DNA of 64,000 nt from Aminobacter niigataensis. Its GTDB lineage: Bacteria; Pseudomonadota; Alphaproteobacteria; Rhizobiales; Rhizobiaceae. The DNA is taken from contig NZ_JACHOT010000001.1 of assembly GCF_014200015.1 (NCBI RefSeq), positions 1 to 64,000 on the forward strand. Direction: 5' to 3'. Under the pieces are notes generated by a model. The model was not told the origin of the DNA. It searched no databases and saw only the letters and a program-made list of their open reading frames with translations. Positions 25,667 to 35,995 of the stretch are shown in pieces. The stretch's first letter is position 1, and the number at the start of each line of letters is the position of its first letter. Made by a program: the position numbers and the translations under genes.

Positions 25667-26919
25667 GCGCAACGATCACCGGAGCCTCTTGGCTGAACGA
25701 TCCGCAGTTGCAGAAACTGCTCGCAGTCCTCAATGCCGATGGCGAAGAAGCGCGCATCGCCGGGGGGGCTGTGCGCAACGCACTGCTCGGCGAACCCGTC
25801 GCCGATGTCGACATCGCCACCACCAATTTGCCGGAAGAGACCGTTCGCCGTGCCGAGGCAGCCGGCTTCAAGACCGTGCCCACCGGCGCCGAGCACGGCA
25901 CGATCACGGTCATATCAGGCGGCAGGCCGTTCGAGGTCACCACGCTGCGTGCCGATGTCGAGACCGATGGCCGCCGCGCCAAGGTCGTCTTCGGCCGCGA
26001 CTGGAAGCGCGACGCCGAGCGGCGCGACTTCACCATCAATGCGCTTTACGCCAAGGCCGACGGCACGGTGGTCGATCTGGTCGGCGGGCTCGCCGATCTC
26101 GAAAGCCGCATCCTGCGTTTCATCGGCGACGCCGAATCGCGCATCCGCGAGGACTATCTGCGCATTCTGCGCTTCTTCCGCTTCTTCGCCTGGTACGGCA
26201 AGGGCCGCCCTGATGCCGAAGGGCTGAAGGCCTGCGCGCGGCTCAAGGACGGGCTTTCCCGGCTGTCCGCCGAGCGCGTCTGGTCGGAGTTGAAGCGGCT
26301 GCTTGCGGCCCCCGATCCGTCGCGCGCGCTGTTGTGGATGCGCCAGGCCGGCGTGCTGACGGCAGCGCTGCCGGAAAGCGAGAAATGGGGCATCGACGCC
26401 ATCCATGCGCTCGTCAGGGCGGAAAACGATCTCGGCTGGGCTGCCGATCCGCTGCTGCGCCTGGCATCGATCGTGCCGCCGGATGCGGTGCGCATGAAGA
26501 CGCTTGGCGAGCGGCTCCGGCTGTCCAATTCCGAGACCGACAGGCTGGTGCAGTGGGCGGCGACAGCGAAGGTGGAAGCGGCTGTCTCCGAAGGCGAACT
26601 GGCCAAGCGGCTTTATCGCGGCAATGTCGAAGGTTTCAGGGACCGCCTGCGTCTCGATCTCGCCGCGGCGCGGGGCCGCGCCGAGCAGGACGACAAGGCG
26701 TTGATCGAAGCCGGCGGTTATTTCCGGCTGCTCACCTTTGCGGACAAATGGCGGAAGCCTGATTTCCCGCTGCGCGGCGGCGATCTGTCAGAGCTTGGCG
26801 TCGAGGGTGCTGCCCTTGGCGCGCTGCTCAAGCATCTGGAAACGGAGTGGGTCGACAGCGGCTTTTCGCTGGGGCGCGACGCGCTGCTCGGGCGCGCCGC
26901 TGCAAGGCTCAAGGCCTGA
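25663..26919 (+). CDS. cca: CCA-adding enzyme / poly(A) polymerase-type nucleotidyltransferase
   Basis: 418 aa. The nucleotidyltransferase core has the RIAGGAVRNALLG (31-43) and DVDIAT (48-53) motifs with catalytic Asp residues, then RRDFTINALY and EDYLRILRFFRF. It adds or repairs the 3' CCA end of tRNA, a cytoplasmic role. Class II enzyme of normal length. Last gene of DUF1285-Nudix-cca. Confidence 0.93.
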   Translation: MSATITGASWLNDPQLQKLLAVLNADGEEARIAGGAVRNALLGEPVADVDIATTNLPEETVRRAEAAGFKTVPTGAEHGTITVISGGRPFEVTTLRADVETDGRRAKVVFGRDWKRDAERRDFTINALYAKADGTVVDLVGGLADLESRILRFIGDAESRIREDYLRILRFFRFFAWYGKGRPDAEGLKACARLKDGLSRLSAERVWSELKRLLAAPDPSRALLWMRQAGVLTAALPESEKWGIDAIHALVRAENDLGWAADPLLRLASIVPPDAVRMKTLGERLRLSNSETDRLVQWAATAKVEAAVSEGELAKRLYRGNVEGFRDRLRLDLAAARGRAEQDDKALIEAGGYFRLLTFADKWRKPDFPLRGGDLSELGVEGAALGALLKHLETEWVDSGFSLGRDALLGRAAARLKA

Positions 26920-26939
26920 AACCTCGGGCCTGAAGTCCG

Positions 26940-27125
26940 TCAGGCCGCGTCGCGGACCTTTTCGATGCGCGAGCGGATCGCCTCGATCATCGTCTCGCGG
27001 ATGATGGTTTCGCCATGCGTCTCGCGCAGGTGCTCGGCGACGCGGCGCATGATTTCAGCTTCGTCCTCGTGGCGCGTGTGCCACTGGCAGCCGGGGACAA
27101 GTGACCCGCATTGAAATTCCTTCAT
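26940..27125 (-). CDS. DUF1059 family small protein
   Basis: 61 aa, MKEFQCGSLVPGCQWHTRHE, with GGAAGGAGA a few nt before the ATG. The Cys/His spacing and LREVAEHLRETHG-like end are typical of DUF1059, a probable small zinc-binding family of unknown function. Upstream codons are not used. Confidence 0.85.
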   Translation of the reverse strand: MKEFQCGSLVPGCQWHTRHEDEAEIMRRVAEHLRETHGETIIRETMIEAIRSRIEKVRDAA

Positions 27126-27314
27126 CGGATGTCTCCTTCCTCGTCCGGTTCGGGGGTGAACTATAACATGCAATCCGGCGATTGGTTGCGCGGGACTTGA
27201 GCCAGCGCGAAATTCGGCTGATGCAGCGCCCGGCCAGGGACGGAAAGCGGAGCCATTGCAAAAGCTTGGGCCGGCTTGCTGCGAAACGGAATCCGCATGG
27301 TGCAGGCCGAAATG

Positions 27315-27347
27315 AAAGGAAGGGCGAAACCTGCGTTCCGCCCTTCC
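27315..27347 (-). terminator. Terminator of the DUF1344 gene
   Basis: On the minus strand GGAAGGGCG and CGCCCTTCC arms (27318-27326, 27339-27347), then CTTTC. A 9-bp stem with a 12-nt loop, 24 nt after the stop. Confidence 0.65.
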
Positions 27348-27370
27348 GGAAATTCAATCGCAAAAACGCG

Positions 27371-27631
27371 CTACTTCAGGATCTTGATGGCTTCGGCGAC
27401 CTTGTTCTTGCCGCTCATGTCCCAGGAGATCGATACCTTCTCGCCTGCCTTCAGGCCGGGGTCCTTGAACTTCTTGGGCAGCACGAAGGACGAGCCGTCG
27501 GCCAAGGTCAGGCTCATCGCCTTGGCGTCGAACGTCTTGATCGTCCCGTCCGTATGCTGGACGGCGGCGAAGGCTACGGCAGATGTTGCGAGAATGGCAG
27601 CTGCGGCTGCCGGAACAAGAAGCTTGCGCAT
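27371..27631 (-). CDS. DUF1344 family secreted protein
   Basis: 86 aa with a cleavable signal peptide (about 1-22, ATSAVAFA). The mature part fits DUF1344 (VQHTDGTIKTFDAKAMSLTL, then LPKKFKDPGLKAGEKV), a small periplasmic OB-like rhizobial family of unknown role. Followed by a clear terminator. Monocistronic. Confidence 0.85.
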   Translation of the reverse strand: MRKLLVPAAAAAILATSAVAFAAVQHTDGTIKTFDAKAMSLTLADGSSFVLPKKFKDPGLKAGEKVSISWDMSGKNKVAEAIKILK

Positions 27632-27806
27632 GGCATGCTCTCCGACGAATGCGGGCGCCCGATGGGCTAACCCACCTTGTGAAGGGCCGTCCGGTCACGT
27701 CGCGTCGCGGTTCGAACCGCCGGCGTTTCCCGGCCCCGGCGATAGAAATAGACCTGTCTTGTCAGGGGAATATTAGACGAAAAACATATTTTGAAACGGT
27801 GACTTA

Positions 27807-27851
27807 GCCACAATCGACGCCAGATTTTCGCTTTGTGGCATCGATTGTGGC
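27807..27851. repeat. Long hairpin between the helicase and DUF1344 genes
   Basis: Arms GCCACAATCGACGCC (27807-27821) and GGCATCGATTGTGGC (27837-27851) pair over 15 positions with one G-T wobble, loop of 15 nt. No T-run follows on either strand, so it is not an obvious terminator. It lies 42 nt after the helicase stop. Confidence 0.6.
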
Positions 27852-27892
27852 GAAGGCTGATGCAGCCAAAAGCCGCAGGCTATCGGACCGCC

Positions 27893-29728
27893 TTACTCGC
27901 CGAACTTCTTCTTCGGCTTGTACTTCTTGGGCGCACCGGTGCCCGCCGGCTTGTCGTAGGCGGGCTTGTCGCCTGCACGGTTTTCGTACGGTTTCTTTTC
28001 GTACGGCTTCTTCTCGTAGGGCTTCTTTTCAAAAGCCTTCTTCTTGAAGGGCGGCTTGTCGGAAGGATCGTACTGGCCCTTGCGGTGCTGCTTCTTCGGC
28101 TTGGCGCCATGGTCGCCGCCGCCAGGTGCACCTTCGAGCCGCTTGATGTCGACGCCCTTTTCGCCGGTGCCGTTCTGTTCGACGGTCCTGGCGTAGTTGT
28201 CGGCGCGGTTGGCCACCACTTCGAAATGCGATTCGGTGTCGAAGATGCGGATCGAGCCGATTTCGTTCTTGGTCACATGGCCCGCCTTGCACAGCAGCGG
28301 CAGCAGCCAGCGCGGTTCGGCACGCTGCTTGCGGCCGACCGAGACGGAGAACCAGACACCATCGGTAAAGCGGTTGTCCGGACGCTCGGCCCTGGCGGCA
28401 TCGAAGGCCGGGATCGGGCGGTCGGAAAGCTCTTCAGCCGCGGGGCGCAAAGCCATCTGCTGGCGCAGCCAGGCGAGAGCCAGCGTCTCAGGCGAATGCG
28501 CGGCCAGGACCTCGGCGATGATCGCCGCCTCATCCTCGCCAGCGGCCTCGATGTCGTTGAGCTCGGCCAGCATGCGCTCGCGGTTGCGGGCGTCGATCTC
28601 GGCCGGTCCCGGTGCCGACTGCGTCGTCGCTTCGAGTTTTGCCAGTTTGAGCAGGCGTGCAGCGCTGCCGCGGCGGTGGAACGGCACGATCAGCACGCAG
28701 ACGCCCTTGCGGCCGGCGCGACCGGTACGGCCCGAACGGTGCAGCAGGGTGTCCGGGTTGGTCGGCAGGTCGGCGTGGATGACGAGATCCAGGTTCGGCA
28801 GGTCGATGCCGCGGGCGGCGACGTCGGTCGCCACGCAAACACGGGCGCGGCCGTCGCGCATGGCCTGCAGCGCGTTGTTACGCTCGGCCTGGCTCAGTTC
28901 GCCCGACAGCGCCACGACGGCAAAGCCGCGGTTGGCAAGGCGGGCCGAGAAATGCTTGACCGCTTCGCGCGTCGCGCAGAACACCATGGTGCTGCGCGCG
29001 TCGAAGTAGAGCAGCGTGTTGATGATGGCGTTCTCGCGCTCGGGCGGCGCCACGAGCACGGAGCGGTATTCGATGTCGTCGTGCTGGCGGCTCTCGCCGG
29101 CGGCGGTGATGCGCAGGGCGTTGCGCTGGAAGCGCTTCGCCATCTGGGCGATCTGCGGCGGTACGGTTGCCGAGAACAGCAGCGTGCGGCGCTCCTGCGG
29201 CGCTGCCGCCAGGATGAACTCCAGGTCTTCGCGAAAGCCGAGGTCGAGCATCTCGTCGGCCTCGTCGAGCACGACGGCGCGCAGGCCGGAGATGTCGAGC
29301 GATCCGCGGGTGATGTGGTCGCGCAGGCGGCCCGGCGTGCCGACGACGATGTCAGCACCTTCGTCAAGCGCGCGACGTTCCTTGCGCATGTCCATGCCGC
29401 CGACGCAGGAGGCGATGCGGGCGCCGGTCGCGGCATAGAGCCATTCGAACTCGCGGCGCACCTGGATGGCGAGCTCGCGGGTCGGGGCGATGATCACCGC
29501 ACTTGGGGCACCGGCACGGTCGAAGCGCTCGCGGCCGTCAAGCAGGGTGGGGGCGATGGCAATGCCGAAGGCTACAGTCTTGCCGGAGCCGGTCTGCGCC
29601 GAGACCAGAAGGTCGACGCCGTCGGCCTCGGGGGCCAGCACGGACGTTTGCACCGGGGTCAGCGTTTCGTAGCCACGCGCGGTGAGCGCCCCGGCCAGCG
29701 CCGGAACCATGTTGTCGAAAATCGTCAC
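27893..29728 (-). CDS. DEAD-box RNA helicase with DbpA-like RNA-binding domain
   Basis: 611 aa starting at a GTG preceded by TTGGAAG; an ATG six codons later is an alternative. Q-motif Gln27, Walker A AQTGSGKT (44-51), DEAD in VVLDEADEM, SAT, and the HRSGRTGRAG motif VI are complete. After the helicase core, a DbpA-like domain (FSVSVGRKQRAEPRWLLPLL) is followed by a Lys/Tyr-rich tail with tandem KKPYE repeats. Such proteins act in ribosome assembly or RNA remodelling. Confidence 0.9.
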   Translation of the reverse strand: MTIFDNMVPALAGALTARGYETLTPVQTSVLAPEADGVDLLVSAQTGSGKTVAFGIAIAPTLLDGRERFDRAGAPSAVIIAPTRELAIQVRREFEWLYAATGARIASCVGGMDMRKERRALDEGADIVVGTPGRLRDHITRGSLDISGLRAVVLDEADEMLDLGFREDLEFILAAAPQERRTLLFSATVPPQIAQMAKRFQRNALRITAAGESRQHDDIEYRSVLVAPPERENAIINTLLYFDARSTMVFCATREAVKHFSARLANRGFAVVALSGELSQAERNNALQAMRDGRARVCVATDVAARGIDLPNLDLVIHADLPTNPDTLLHRSGRTGRAGRKGVCVLIVPFHRRGSAARLLKLAKLEATTQSAPGPAEIDARNRERMLAELNDIEAAGEDEAAIIAEVLAAHSPETLALAWLRQQMALRPAAEELSDRPIPAFDAARAERPDNRFTDGVWFSVSVGRKQRAEPRWLLPLLCKAGHVTKNEIGSIRIFDTESHFEVVANRADNYARTVEQNGTGEKGVDIKRLEGAPGGGDHGAKPKKQHRKGQYDPSDKPPFKKKAFEKKPYEKKPYEKKPYENRAGDKPAYDKPAGTGAPKKYKPKKKFGE

Positions 29729-29850
29729 AAAAATCTTCCAATGAGAGCGAGGCCCGTCACAGCGGGACGAGGGCCAAGGAAAGCGGGCTCTCTAAAGGTT
29801 TGCCGCCCGCACGTCAATGCGACGGCGGGCAGGGCAGCCATGCATAGGGC

Positions 29851-30114
29851 TCAAGCCGCGTTGCGCCGCATCATGCGCGTCCGCATCTCTTTGGGATCGT
29901 CATAGATCAGGTCGATCAGGGTCCTTGCGACGGCATCCGGTTCGGTACGCCGCTGTTCCCAGTTTTGGAGCGTGGTGACGGGTATGCCGAGCAAGGCGGC
30001 AAATTCGCCCTGGCTCATTTCCAGCAGGCCGCGCGTCAGCTTCAGCTTGGCGCTCGCATCGAGCGCCCGCGTCTTTTCCTCGGTCCAGTCGTGGCTGTCG
30101 GCATCATCGACCAT
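29851..30114 (-). CDS. XRE-family antitoxin-like regulator
   Basis: 87 aa starting MVDDADSHDWTEEKTRALDA; the C-terminal two thirds form an XRE-type helix-turn-helix (MSQGEFAALLGIPVTTLQNW). The start overlaps the end of the broken BrnT-like gene by 11 nt, giving the toxin-then-antitoxin order usual for BrnT pairs. Upstream codons up to 30243 belong to the toxin in another frame. It may still repress its own promoter. Confidence 0.8.
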   Translation of the reverse strand: MVDDADSHDWTEEKTRALDASAKLKLTRGLLEMSQGEFAALLGIPVTTLQNWEQRRTEPDAVARTLIDLIYDDPKEMRTRMMRRNAA

Positions 30115-30367
30115 ATCTGGCAATCTCCCGGTCGTTGGCCTTCCGCACCGAAATGATGTGAAAGACCGTGTCTCGCATCGTGAACACGCAGACTTAGAGC
30201 CGTAAGTCGACATACCCGAAGGCGACGAAGCGATCCTCACCATAGTCGCGCCGGTCGTCCAGCAGGGTGGCGATCCTGTTGCGGATCACGTCCGCCCCGA
30301 GTGCCAGCGAGAAACCTCGCTCGGCCCTGGTCCATTCGTCCTTGCCCAGATCGAACGAGATCTTCAT
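30104..30367 (-). pseudogene. BrnT-like RNase toxin broken by an internal TAA
   Basis: Reading from ATG 30367: MKISFDLGKDEWTRAERGFS, ..., LLDDRRDYGEDRFVAFGY, VDLRL, then TAA at codon 58 (30194-30196), then VCVFTMRDTVFHIISVRKAN, DREIARYGR and the natural stop. Both halves are in the same frame and fit BrnT (DDRRDYGE, HIISxRKANxRE). A single base change, probably from a Tyr codon, breaks it. The start and stop positions keep the normal overlap with the antitoxin. A sequencing error cannot be excluded. Confidence 0.8.
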
Positions 30368-30422
30368 GCGGCATCCGTCAGCTGCCGCAATTATACGCTA
30401 TCAGCGTAGAGTTCGCAATCGC

Positions 30423-31334
30423 TTACGGCCACCTGACCTCTGGCGGCATGCTGGACAGGATCGAGGCGATGTTGCCGCCGGTCTTGAGGCCGAAGATCGT
30501 GCCGCGATCGTAGAGCAGGTTGAATTCGACATAACGGCCACGGCGGACGAGCTGCTCGTCGCGGTCGCCGTCGGTCCAGTTGGTGTTGAAGTTCTGGCGG
30601 ACGAGATGCTGGTAGGCGACGAGAAACGCGCGGCCGACATCCTGCACGAAGCGGAAGTCGGCATCCCAGCCACCCTTCTCCTCCGGTGAATGCTGCCAGT
30701 CGAAGAAGATGCCGCCGGTGCCGCGCGGCTCGTTGCGATGCGGCAGGAAGAAATACTCGTCGCACCAGTCCTTGTACTTCTGGTGGTCGGCGACGGGGTG
30801 TTTGGCGCAGGCGAACTGCATCGCCTTGTGGAAGGCAACCGTGTCGGCGTCTTCCTGCGTGCGCCGGCGATCGAGCACCGGCGTCAGGTCGGCGCCGCCG
30901 CCGAACCACCAGCGTGAGGTCGCAACCATCCGCGTGTTCATGTGCACGGCCGGCACGTTCGGGTTCTGCGGATGGGCGATCAGCGAAATGCCGGAGGCCC
31001 AGAAGCGCGGGTCTTCCTCGGCACCGGGCATCTGCTTGCGGAACTCGGGCGAGAACTCGCCATGCACGGTCGAGGTGTGCACGCCGACCTTCTCGAACAC
31101 CCGGCCATGCATCATCGACATGATGCCGCCGCCGCCACGTCCCTCGTCGCGCTGCCACGGCGTGCGCTCGAAGCGACCCGGCGCCCACGAGGCCAGCGGT
31201 CCCTCAACCTGGTCCTCTAGCGACTCGAAGGCGAGGCAGATGCGATCGCGCAATTCCTCGAACCAGGCGCGGGCGCGCGTCTTCCTGTCTTCGATGTCGG
31301 CCGGCAGTCCGGCCGGTATTTCGGGACGCTGCAA
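30423..31334 (-). CDS. hemF: Oxygen-dependent coproporphyrinogen III oxidase
   Basis: 303 aa. Converts coproporphyrinogen III to protoporphyrinogen IX using O2 in haem synthesis. Family motifs are [30 protein letters not shown] and a C-terminal [21 protein letters not shown] place the start at a TTG (31334, [14 protein letters not shown]), because GCGGAG lies 6 nt upstream and the protein then begins where relatives do. The open frame runs 43 codons further but with non-homologous sequence. Confidence 0.92.
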   Translation of the reverse strand: MQRPEIPAGLPADIEDRKTRARAWFEELRDRICLAFESLEDQVEGPLASWAPGRFERTPWQRDEGRGGGGIMSMMHGRVFEKVGVHTSTVHGEFSPEFRKQMPGAEEDPRFWASGISLIAHPQNPNVPAVHMNTRMVATSRWWFGGGADLTPVLDRRRTQEDADTVAFHKAMQFACAKHPVADHQKYKDWCDEYFFLPHRNEPRGTGGIFFDWQHSPEEKGGWDADFRFVQDVGRAFLVAYQHLVRQNFNTNWTDGDRDEQLVRRGRYVEFNLLYDRGTIFGLKTGGNIASILSSMPPEVRWP

Positions 31335-31412
31335 TTTAGGCTCCGCACAAATGACTCGTAATTGTCCGGCGCGATCCCTAATCTCCTTCTCGTATGGGTC
31401 AAGGAGTTCTTT

Positions 31413-31670
31413 ATGGGCACCCCGACCAGACCGCCGCTGGACGACCTCAGAAAAAGGCTCCACCGCAGCCGGGCCGAACGTGAACTCAAGCCGCGCGACG
31501 GGTTCCTGCGCGAGACCTTCGTTTTGCCGCGCAACGATGCACGGCTGAAGGCGCAGGAGTGGTTCTCGCGCTGGCCCAAGCAGGCCTACTGGACCGAGAT
31601 CGAGAGCTGGTTCGAGCGCCCCGGCGACGTCATCGAGTTCACCATCCGCCGCCTGCCGACATCCGACTGA
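31413..31670 (+). CDS. Small conserved protein (85 aa)
   Basis: 85 aa from the ATG at 31413 ([20 protein letters not shown]), with AAGGAG 7 nt upstream. Charged, with [21 protein letters not shown] in the C-terminal half. No known domain. Divergent from hemF with 78 nt between the starts, so the two promoters overlap. Confidence 0.65.
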   Translation: MGTPTRPPLDDLRKRLHRSRAERELKPRDGFLRETFVLPRNDARLKAQEWFSRWPKQAYWTEIESWFERPGDVIEFTIRRLPTSD

Positions 31671-31691
31671 TTCTCAAGCGCGGGTGCAAAG

Positions 31692-32276
31692 ATGTTCCTG
31701 AAGACGATCGCCGAGGATGAGGCGAAGGGCCGCGTCGCCGAGATCTACGACAAGGCACGAGCGCAACTGGGCTTCGTCATGGAAGCGACCCAATGCTTCA
31801 CGGCGCGTCCCGACTTGCTGCCGATATATACCGACTTCAACGACCAGATGCGCGCCGGCTTCTCGCTCGGCATGCGCGAATGGCGGCTGATCACGCTGGT
31901 TGCCGCCAAGCAGGTCCCGTCGACCTACTGCTCCCATGTCTATGGCAAGCATCTGATCGCCGATCTCGGCTCGAAGGAGGCGGTGCTGGCCCTCCAGCAG
32001 GATTTCCGAAATGCGGGGCTGACTGAACGCGACGTTGCGATGCTGGCCTATGCCGAGCAGATCGCCATCGATGCCTCGCAGGTGAGGCAAGCCGACATCG
32101 ACCGTCTGCGCACCACAGGCTTCAGCGACCAGCAAATCTGCGACATCGCCCTTTGTGCGTCCTTCCGCTGTTTCGTCAGCCGCTTCTTCGATGCGGCCGG
32201 TGCCGGGCCGGAGGCAATTTTCATCGACAGCGACGAGGCGTTTCGCGCGGCGATGACGGTCGGCCGGAGCTACTGA
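31692..32276 (+). CDS. Carboxymuconolactone decarboxylase (CMD) family protein
   Basis: 194 aa. AhpD/CMD-like all-helical fold of the peroxidase-related type. The usual CxxC redox pair is not complete: the motif reads STYCSHVYGKH (Cys80, Ser81, His82, Val83), so only one Cys remains next to the conserved His. This may mean another role than peroxide reduction. Starts 21 nt after the 85-aa gene, possibly in one operon; convergent with soxR. Confidence 0.85.
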   Translation: MFLKTIAEDEAKGRVAEIYDKARAQLGFVMEATQCFTARPDLLPIYTDFNDQMRAGFSLGMREWRLITLVAAKQVPSTYCSHVYGKHLIADLGSKEAVLALQQDFRNAGLTERDVAMLAYAEQIAIDASQVRQADIDRLRTTGFSDQQICDIALCASFRCFVSRFFDAAGAGPEAIFIDSDEAFRAAMTVGRSY

Positions 32277-32307
32277 CGGACCCGGCAACCACGCCGCCCA
32301 GATTTCC

Positions 32308-32751
32308 CTATTCCGCCGGGACGATCAGCCGCCGCGGTCCCGGGCCCTGGCGCGCCAGCCGGTCCTCGCGGTTGCGCAGCGGGCACTTGTCGATCGACAT
32401 GCAGCCGCAGCCGATGCAGTCGGTCAGCCCGTCGCGCAGTTTCTTCAGCTGTTCGATGCGGTGGTCGAGGTCGTGGCGCCAACCCGTTGATAGCAGACTC
32501 CAATCCTCGCGCGTCGGCGTGCGCCCGTCCGGCAGCGCGGCAAAGGCGGCGGCAATGTCGGCGAGCGAGATGCCGACGTCCTGCGCGATCCTGATCACCG
32601 CCACCCGCCGCAGCACGTCGCGCGCATAGCGCCGCTGGTTGCCCGAGGTGCGGTGGCTTTGGATCAGCCCGCGCGCCTCGTAGAAATGCAGGGCCGAAAC
32701 GGCCACGCCGCTGCGCTTCGCCACCTCGCCGACGGTCAGTTCGCTTGCCAT
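32308..32751 (-). CDS. soxR: Redox-sensing activator SoxR
   Basis: 147 aa, MerR family. The N-terminal winged helix ([20 protein letters not shown]) and dimerisation helix are followed by the 2Fe-2S ligands Cys112-x2-Cys115-x-Cys117-x5-Cys123 ([12 protein letters not shown]). It senses redox-cycling compounds. The SoxR box at 32768-32785 lies just before this gene but its promoter geometry points away from soxR. Confidence 0.95.
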   Translation of the reverse strand: MASELTVGEVAKRSGVAVSALHFYEARGLIQSHRTSGNQRRYARDVLRRVAVIRIAQDVGISLADIAAAFAALPDGRTPTREDWSLLSTGWRHDLDHRIEQLKKLRDGLTDCIGCGCMSIDKCPLRNREDRLARQGPGPRRLIVPAE

Positions 32752-32763
32752 GGAGATTCCTGC

Positions 32764-32794
32764 TTGACCTCAAGGTTGGTTGAGGTTGTACGAG
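32764..32794 (+). promoter_or_regulatory. SoxR-dependent promoter with SoxR box
   Basis: Box CCTCAAGGTTGGTTGAGG at 32768-32785 is an 18-bp palindrome with the same half-sites as the E. coli soxS operator. On the plus strand it sits within a 19-bp spacer between -35 TTGACC (32764-32769) and -10 TACGAG (32789-32794). This matches the soxS layout. The minus-strand reading has no good -35 or -10. The transcript would run into 32800-32915. Confidence 0.7.
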
Positions 32795-32827
32795 GGTATC
32801 CTTCACGATGCAAGGAAGGATCAGGAC

Positions 32828-32914
32828 ATGGCGTGCAATCCGAAAATGAACCGAAGCACCAACCCGCCGGGCCGGAGGTTTGCTGCCGTGTTCATGGAGC
32901 TGGCAGACGCATGG
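32828..32914 (+). other. Possible remnant or small ORF at the SoxR-controlled start
   Basis: Just after the SoxR promoter, an ATG (32828) with AGGA upstream starts MACNPKMNRSTNPPGRRFAA. The frame continues past 32914 only as the antisense of trmL, so just 29 codons are free. It does not resemble a known SoxR target. It may be the 5' remnant of a lost gene, or a small RNA leader. Confidence 0.35.
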
Positions 32915-33373
32915 TCAGCCGATCTGGCGCAGTGCCTCTCCGGCAACCATCGCGGAACTCAGCGCGACGTTGAGGCTGCGGCCGCCGCCGGGCATCGGGA
33001 TCAACAGCCGCTCGAAGGCGAGATCGTGGACGTGATCCGGCACCCCAGCCGATTCGCGGCCCAGCATGACGATATCGCCGGCCTGGAAGCGGAAATCGGT
33101 ATAGGGCAGGGCGGCCTTGGTCGACATCAGCACCAGGCGGCGGCCTTCGTCCTGCCGCCAGTCCTCGAAGCGGTCGAAATCGACGTGCCGGGTCAGGGCC
33201 GCCATTTCGAGATAATCCATGCCGGCGCGTTTGAGCGCCCGGTCGGAAATGTCGAAGCCGGCGGGCTCGATCAGGTCGACGGCGAGGCCGAGGCAGGCGG
33301 CCATGCGCAGGATCGTGCCGGTGTTGCCGGCGATATCCGGCTGGTAGAGCGCGATGCGCAGTTTTTCGTCCAT
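32915..33373 (-). CDS. trmL: tRNA (cytidine/uridine-34 2'-O)-methyltransferase TrmL
   Basis: 152 aa, SPOUT family. Begins MDEKLRIALYQPDIAGNTGT; the SAM-binding knot has MLGRESAGVPDHVH and IPMPGGGRSLNVALSSAM. It methylates the wobble base of tRNA-Leu. The start is a normal ATG. Convergent with the SoxR-driven region and followed by nothing on the same strand until soxR. Confidence 0.93.
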   Translation of the reverse strand: MDEKLRIALYQPDIAGNTGTILRMAACLGLAVDLIEPAGFDISDRALKRAGMDYLEMAALTRHVDFDRFEDWRQDEGRRLVLMSTKAALPYTDFRFQAGDIVMLGRESAGVPDHVHDLAFERLLIPMPGGGRSLNVALSSAMVAGEALRQIG

Positions 33374-33652
33374 TTTGAGTTCCTAATCTGTGGCGGCAAG
33401 GCAACAGCAAGACGAGCCAAAGCAAAAAATGAAGACGAGGCCGTGGCATTCCGCCGCGAATGGGCGTATACGGCCGGCATTGTCAACTCGGACCGATGGA
33501 GGGGTACATGATGCATCTTGATATTCACCGCCCCACCTGTGGGCGACGAACTGCCTGACGGCGGACCGGTTCGACGACTTTCCTGACATTTCCAGGCATT
33601 TTCGCATCGTGGTCCGCAGAAGCCCTTATCCGGTTTTCGAAGGACAATTCCG

Positions 33653-33964
33653 ATGTTTGCCAACATCCCACACGGGCCCGACGCTCGTAACGAACCCGAC
33701 TCTGCAAATTCCCTGGGGTTGAGCCAACTCGCCGAAGCGAGGCGCAAGGCCTGGGCGCTGTCGATCGGCGCAAGCCCGCAAGCCTCGGGCCCGCCGAGAA
33801 AGCTGCATCGCGGCATGTTGCCCGATGTCGACATGAGCAATGTCGTGCCCGACCCCAACCACCGGCCGTTCTTCGGCCGCGTCTTCGCCCTGATCGGCCG
33901 GCTTGCCGGCCGGTCGGGTCAGGCCCGGCCTGCTGCCAGAACGATGTCAGGAGGCAACCGCTGA
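33653..33964 (+). CDS. Possible protein of unknown function (103 aa)
   Basis: 103 aa (MFANIPHGPDARNEPDSANS), preceded by GAAGGA. The middle has KLHRGMLPDVDMSNVVPDPN and the C-terminus a helix RVFALIGRLAG. The stop codon lies inside the 31-bp palindrome at 33957-33987. No family is recognised, and it may be non-coding. Confidence 0.4.
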   Translation: MFANIPHGPDARNEPDSANSLGLSQLAEARRKAWALSIGASPQASGPPRKLHRGMLPDVDMSNVVPDPNHRPFFGRVFALIGRLAGRSGQARPAARTMSGGNR

Positions 33965-33987
33965 GGATTCGCCGAATCCTCAGCGGT
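33957..33987. repeat. Perfect 31-nt palindrome
   Basis: Arms ACCGCTGAGGATTCG and CGAATCCTCAGCGGT with one central base. It ends the 103-aa ORF and could act as a terminator hairpin, although no T-run follows, or as an extragenic palindrome. It is perfect over 15 bp. Confidence 0.75.
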
Positions 33988-34114
33988 CACCTACATTCCT
34001 GAGGCCCCCGTCGCATCCCACACAGGATCCGGCGAACAATGGCCGTGCCAGTGGCCCTCCAAGACACGTCCACGCGGAATTCGCTGCGTGTCACATACCG
34101 ATTGAGAGACTGAT

Positions 34115-35995
<1,881 letters not shown>

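Noticed and set aside
27833-29905. 690-aa frame antisense to the DEAD-box helicase
   Set aside because: Helicase motifs on the minus strand are complete; the plus frame is a mirror.
31335-31412. Divergent promoter between hemF and the 85-aa gene
   Set aside because: No -35/-10 pair good enough to place it.
33271-33858. 195-aa minus-strand frame across the trmL start
   Set aside because: Its 3' part is the trmL gene in another frame; no start signal.
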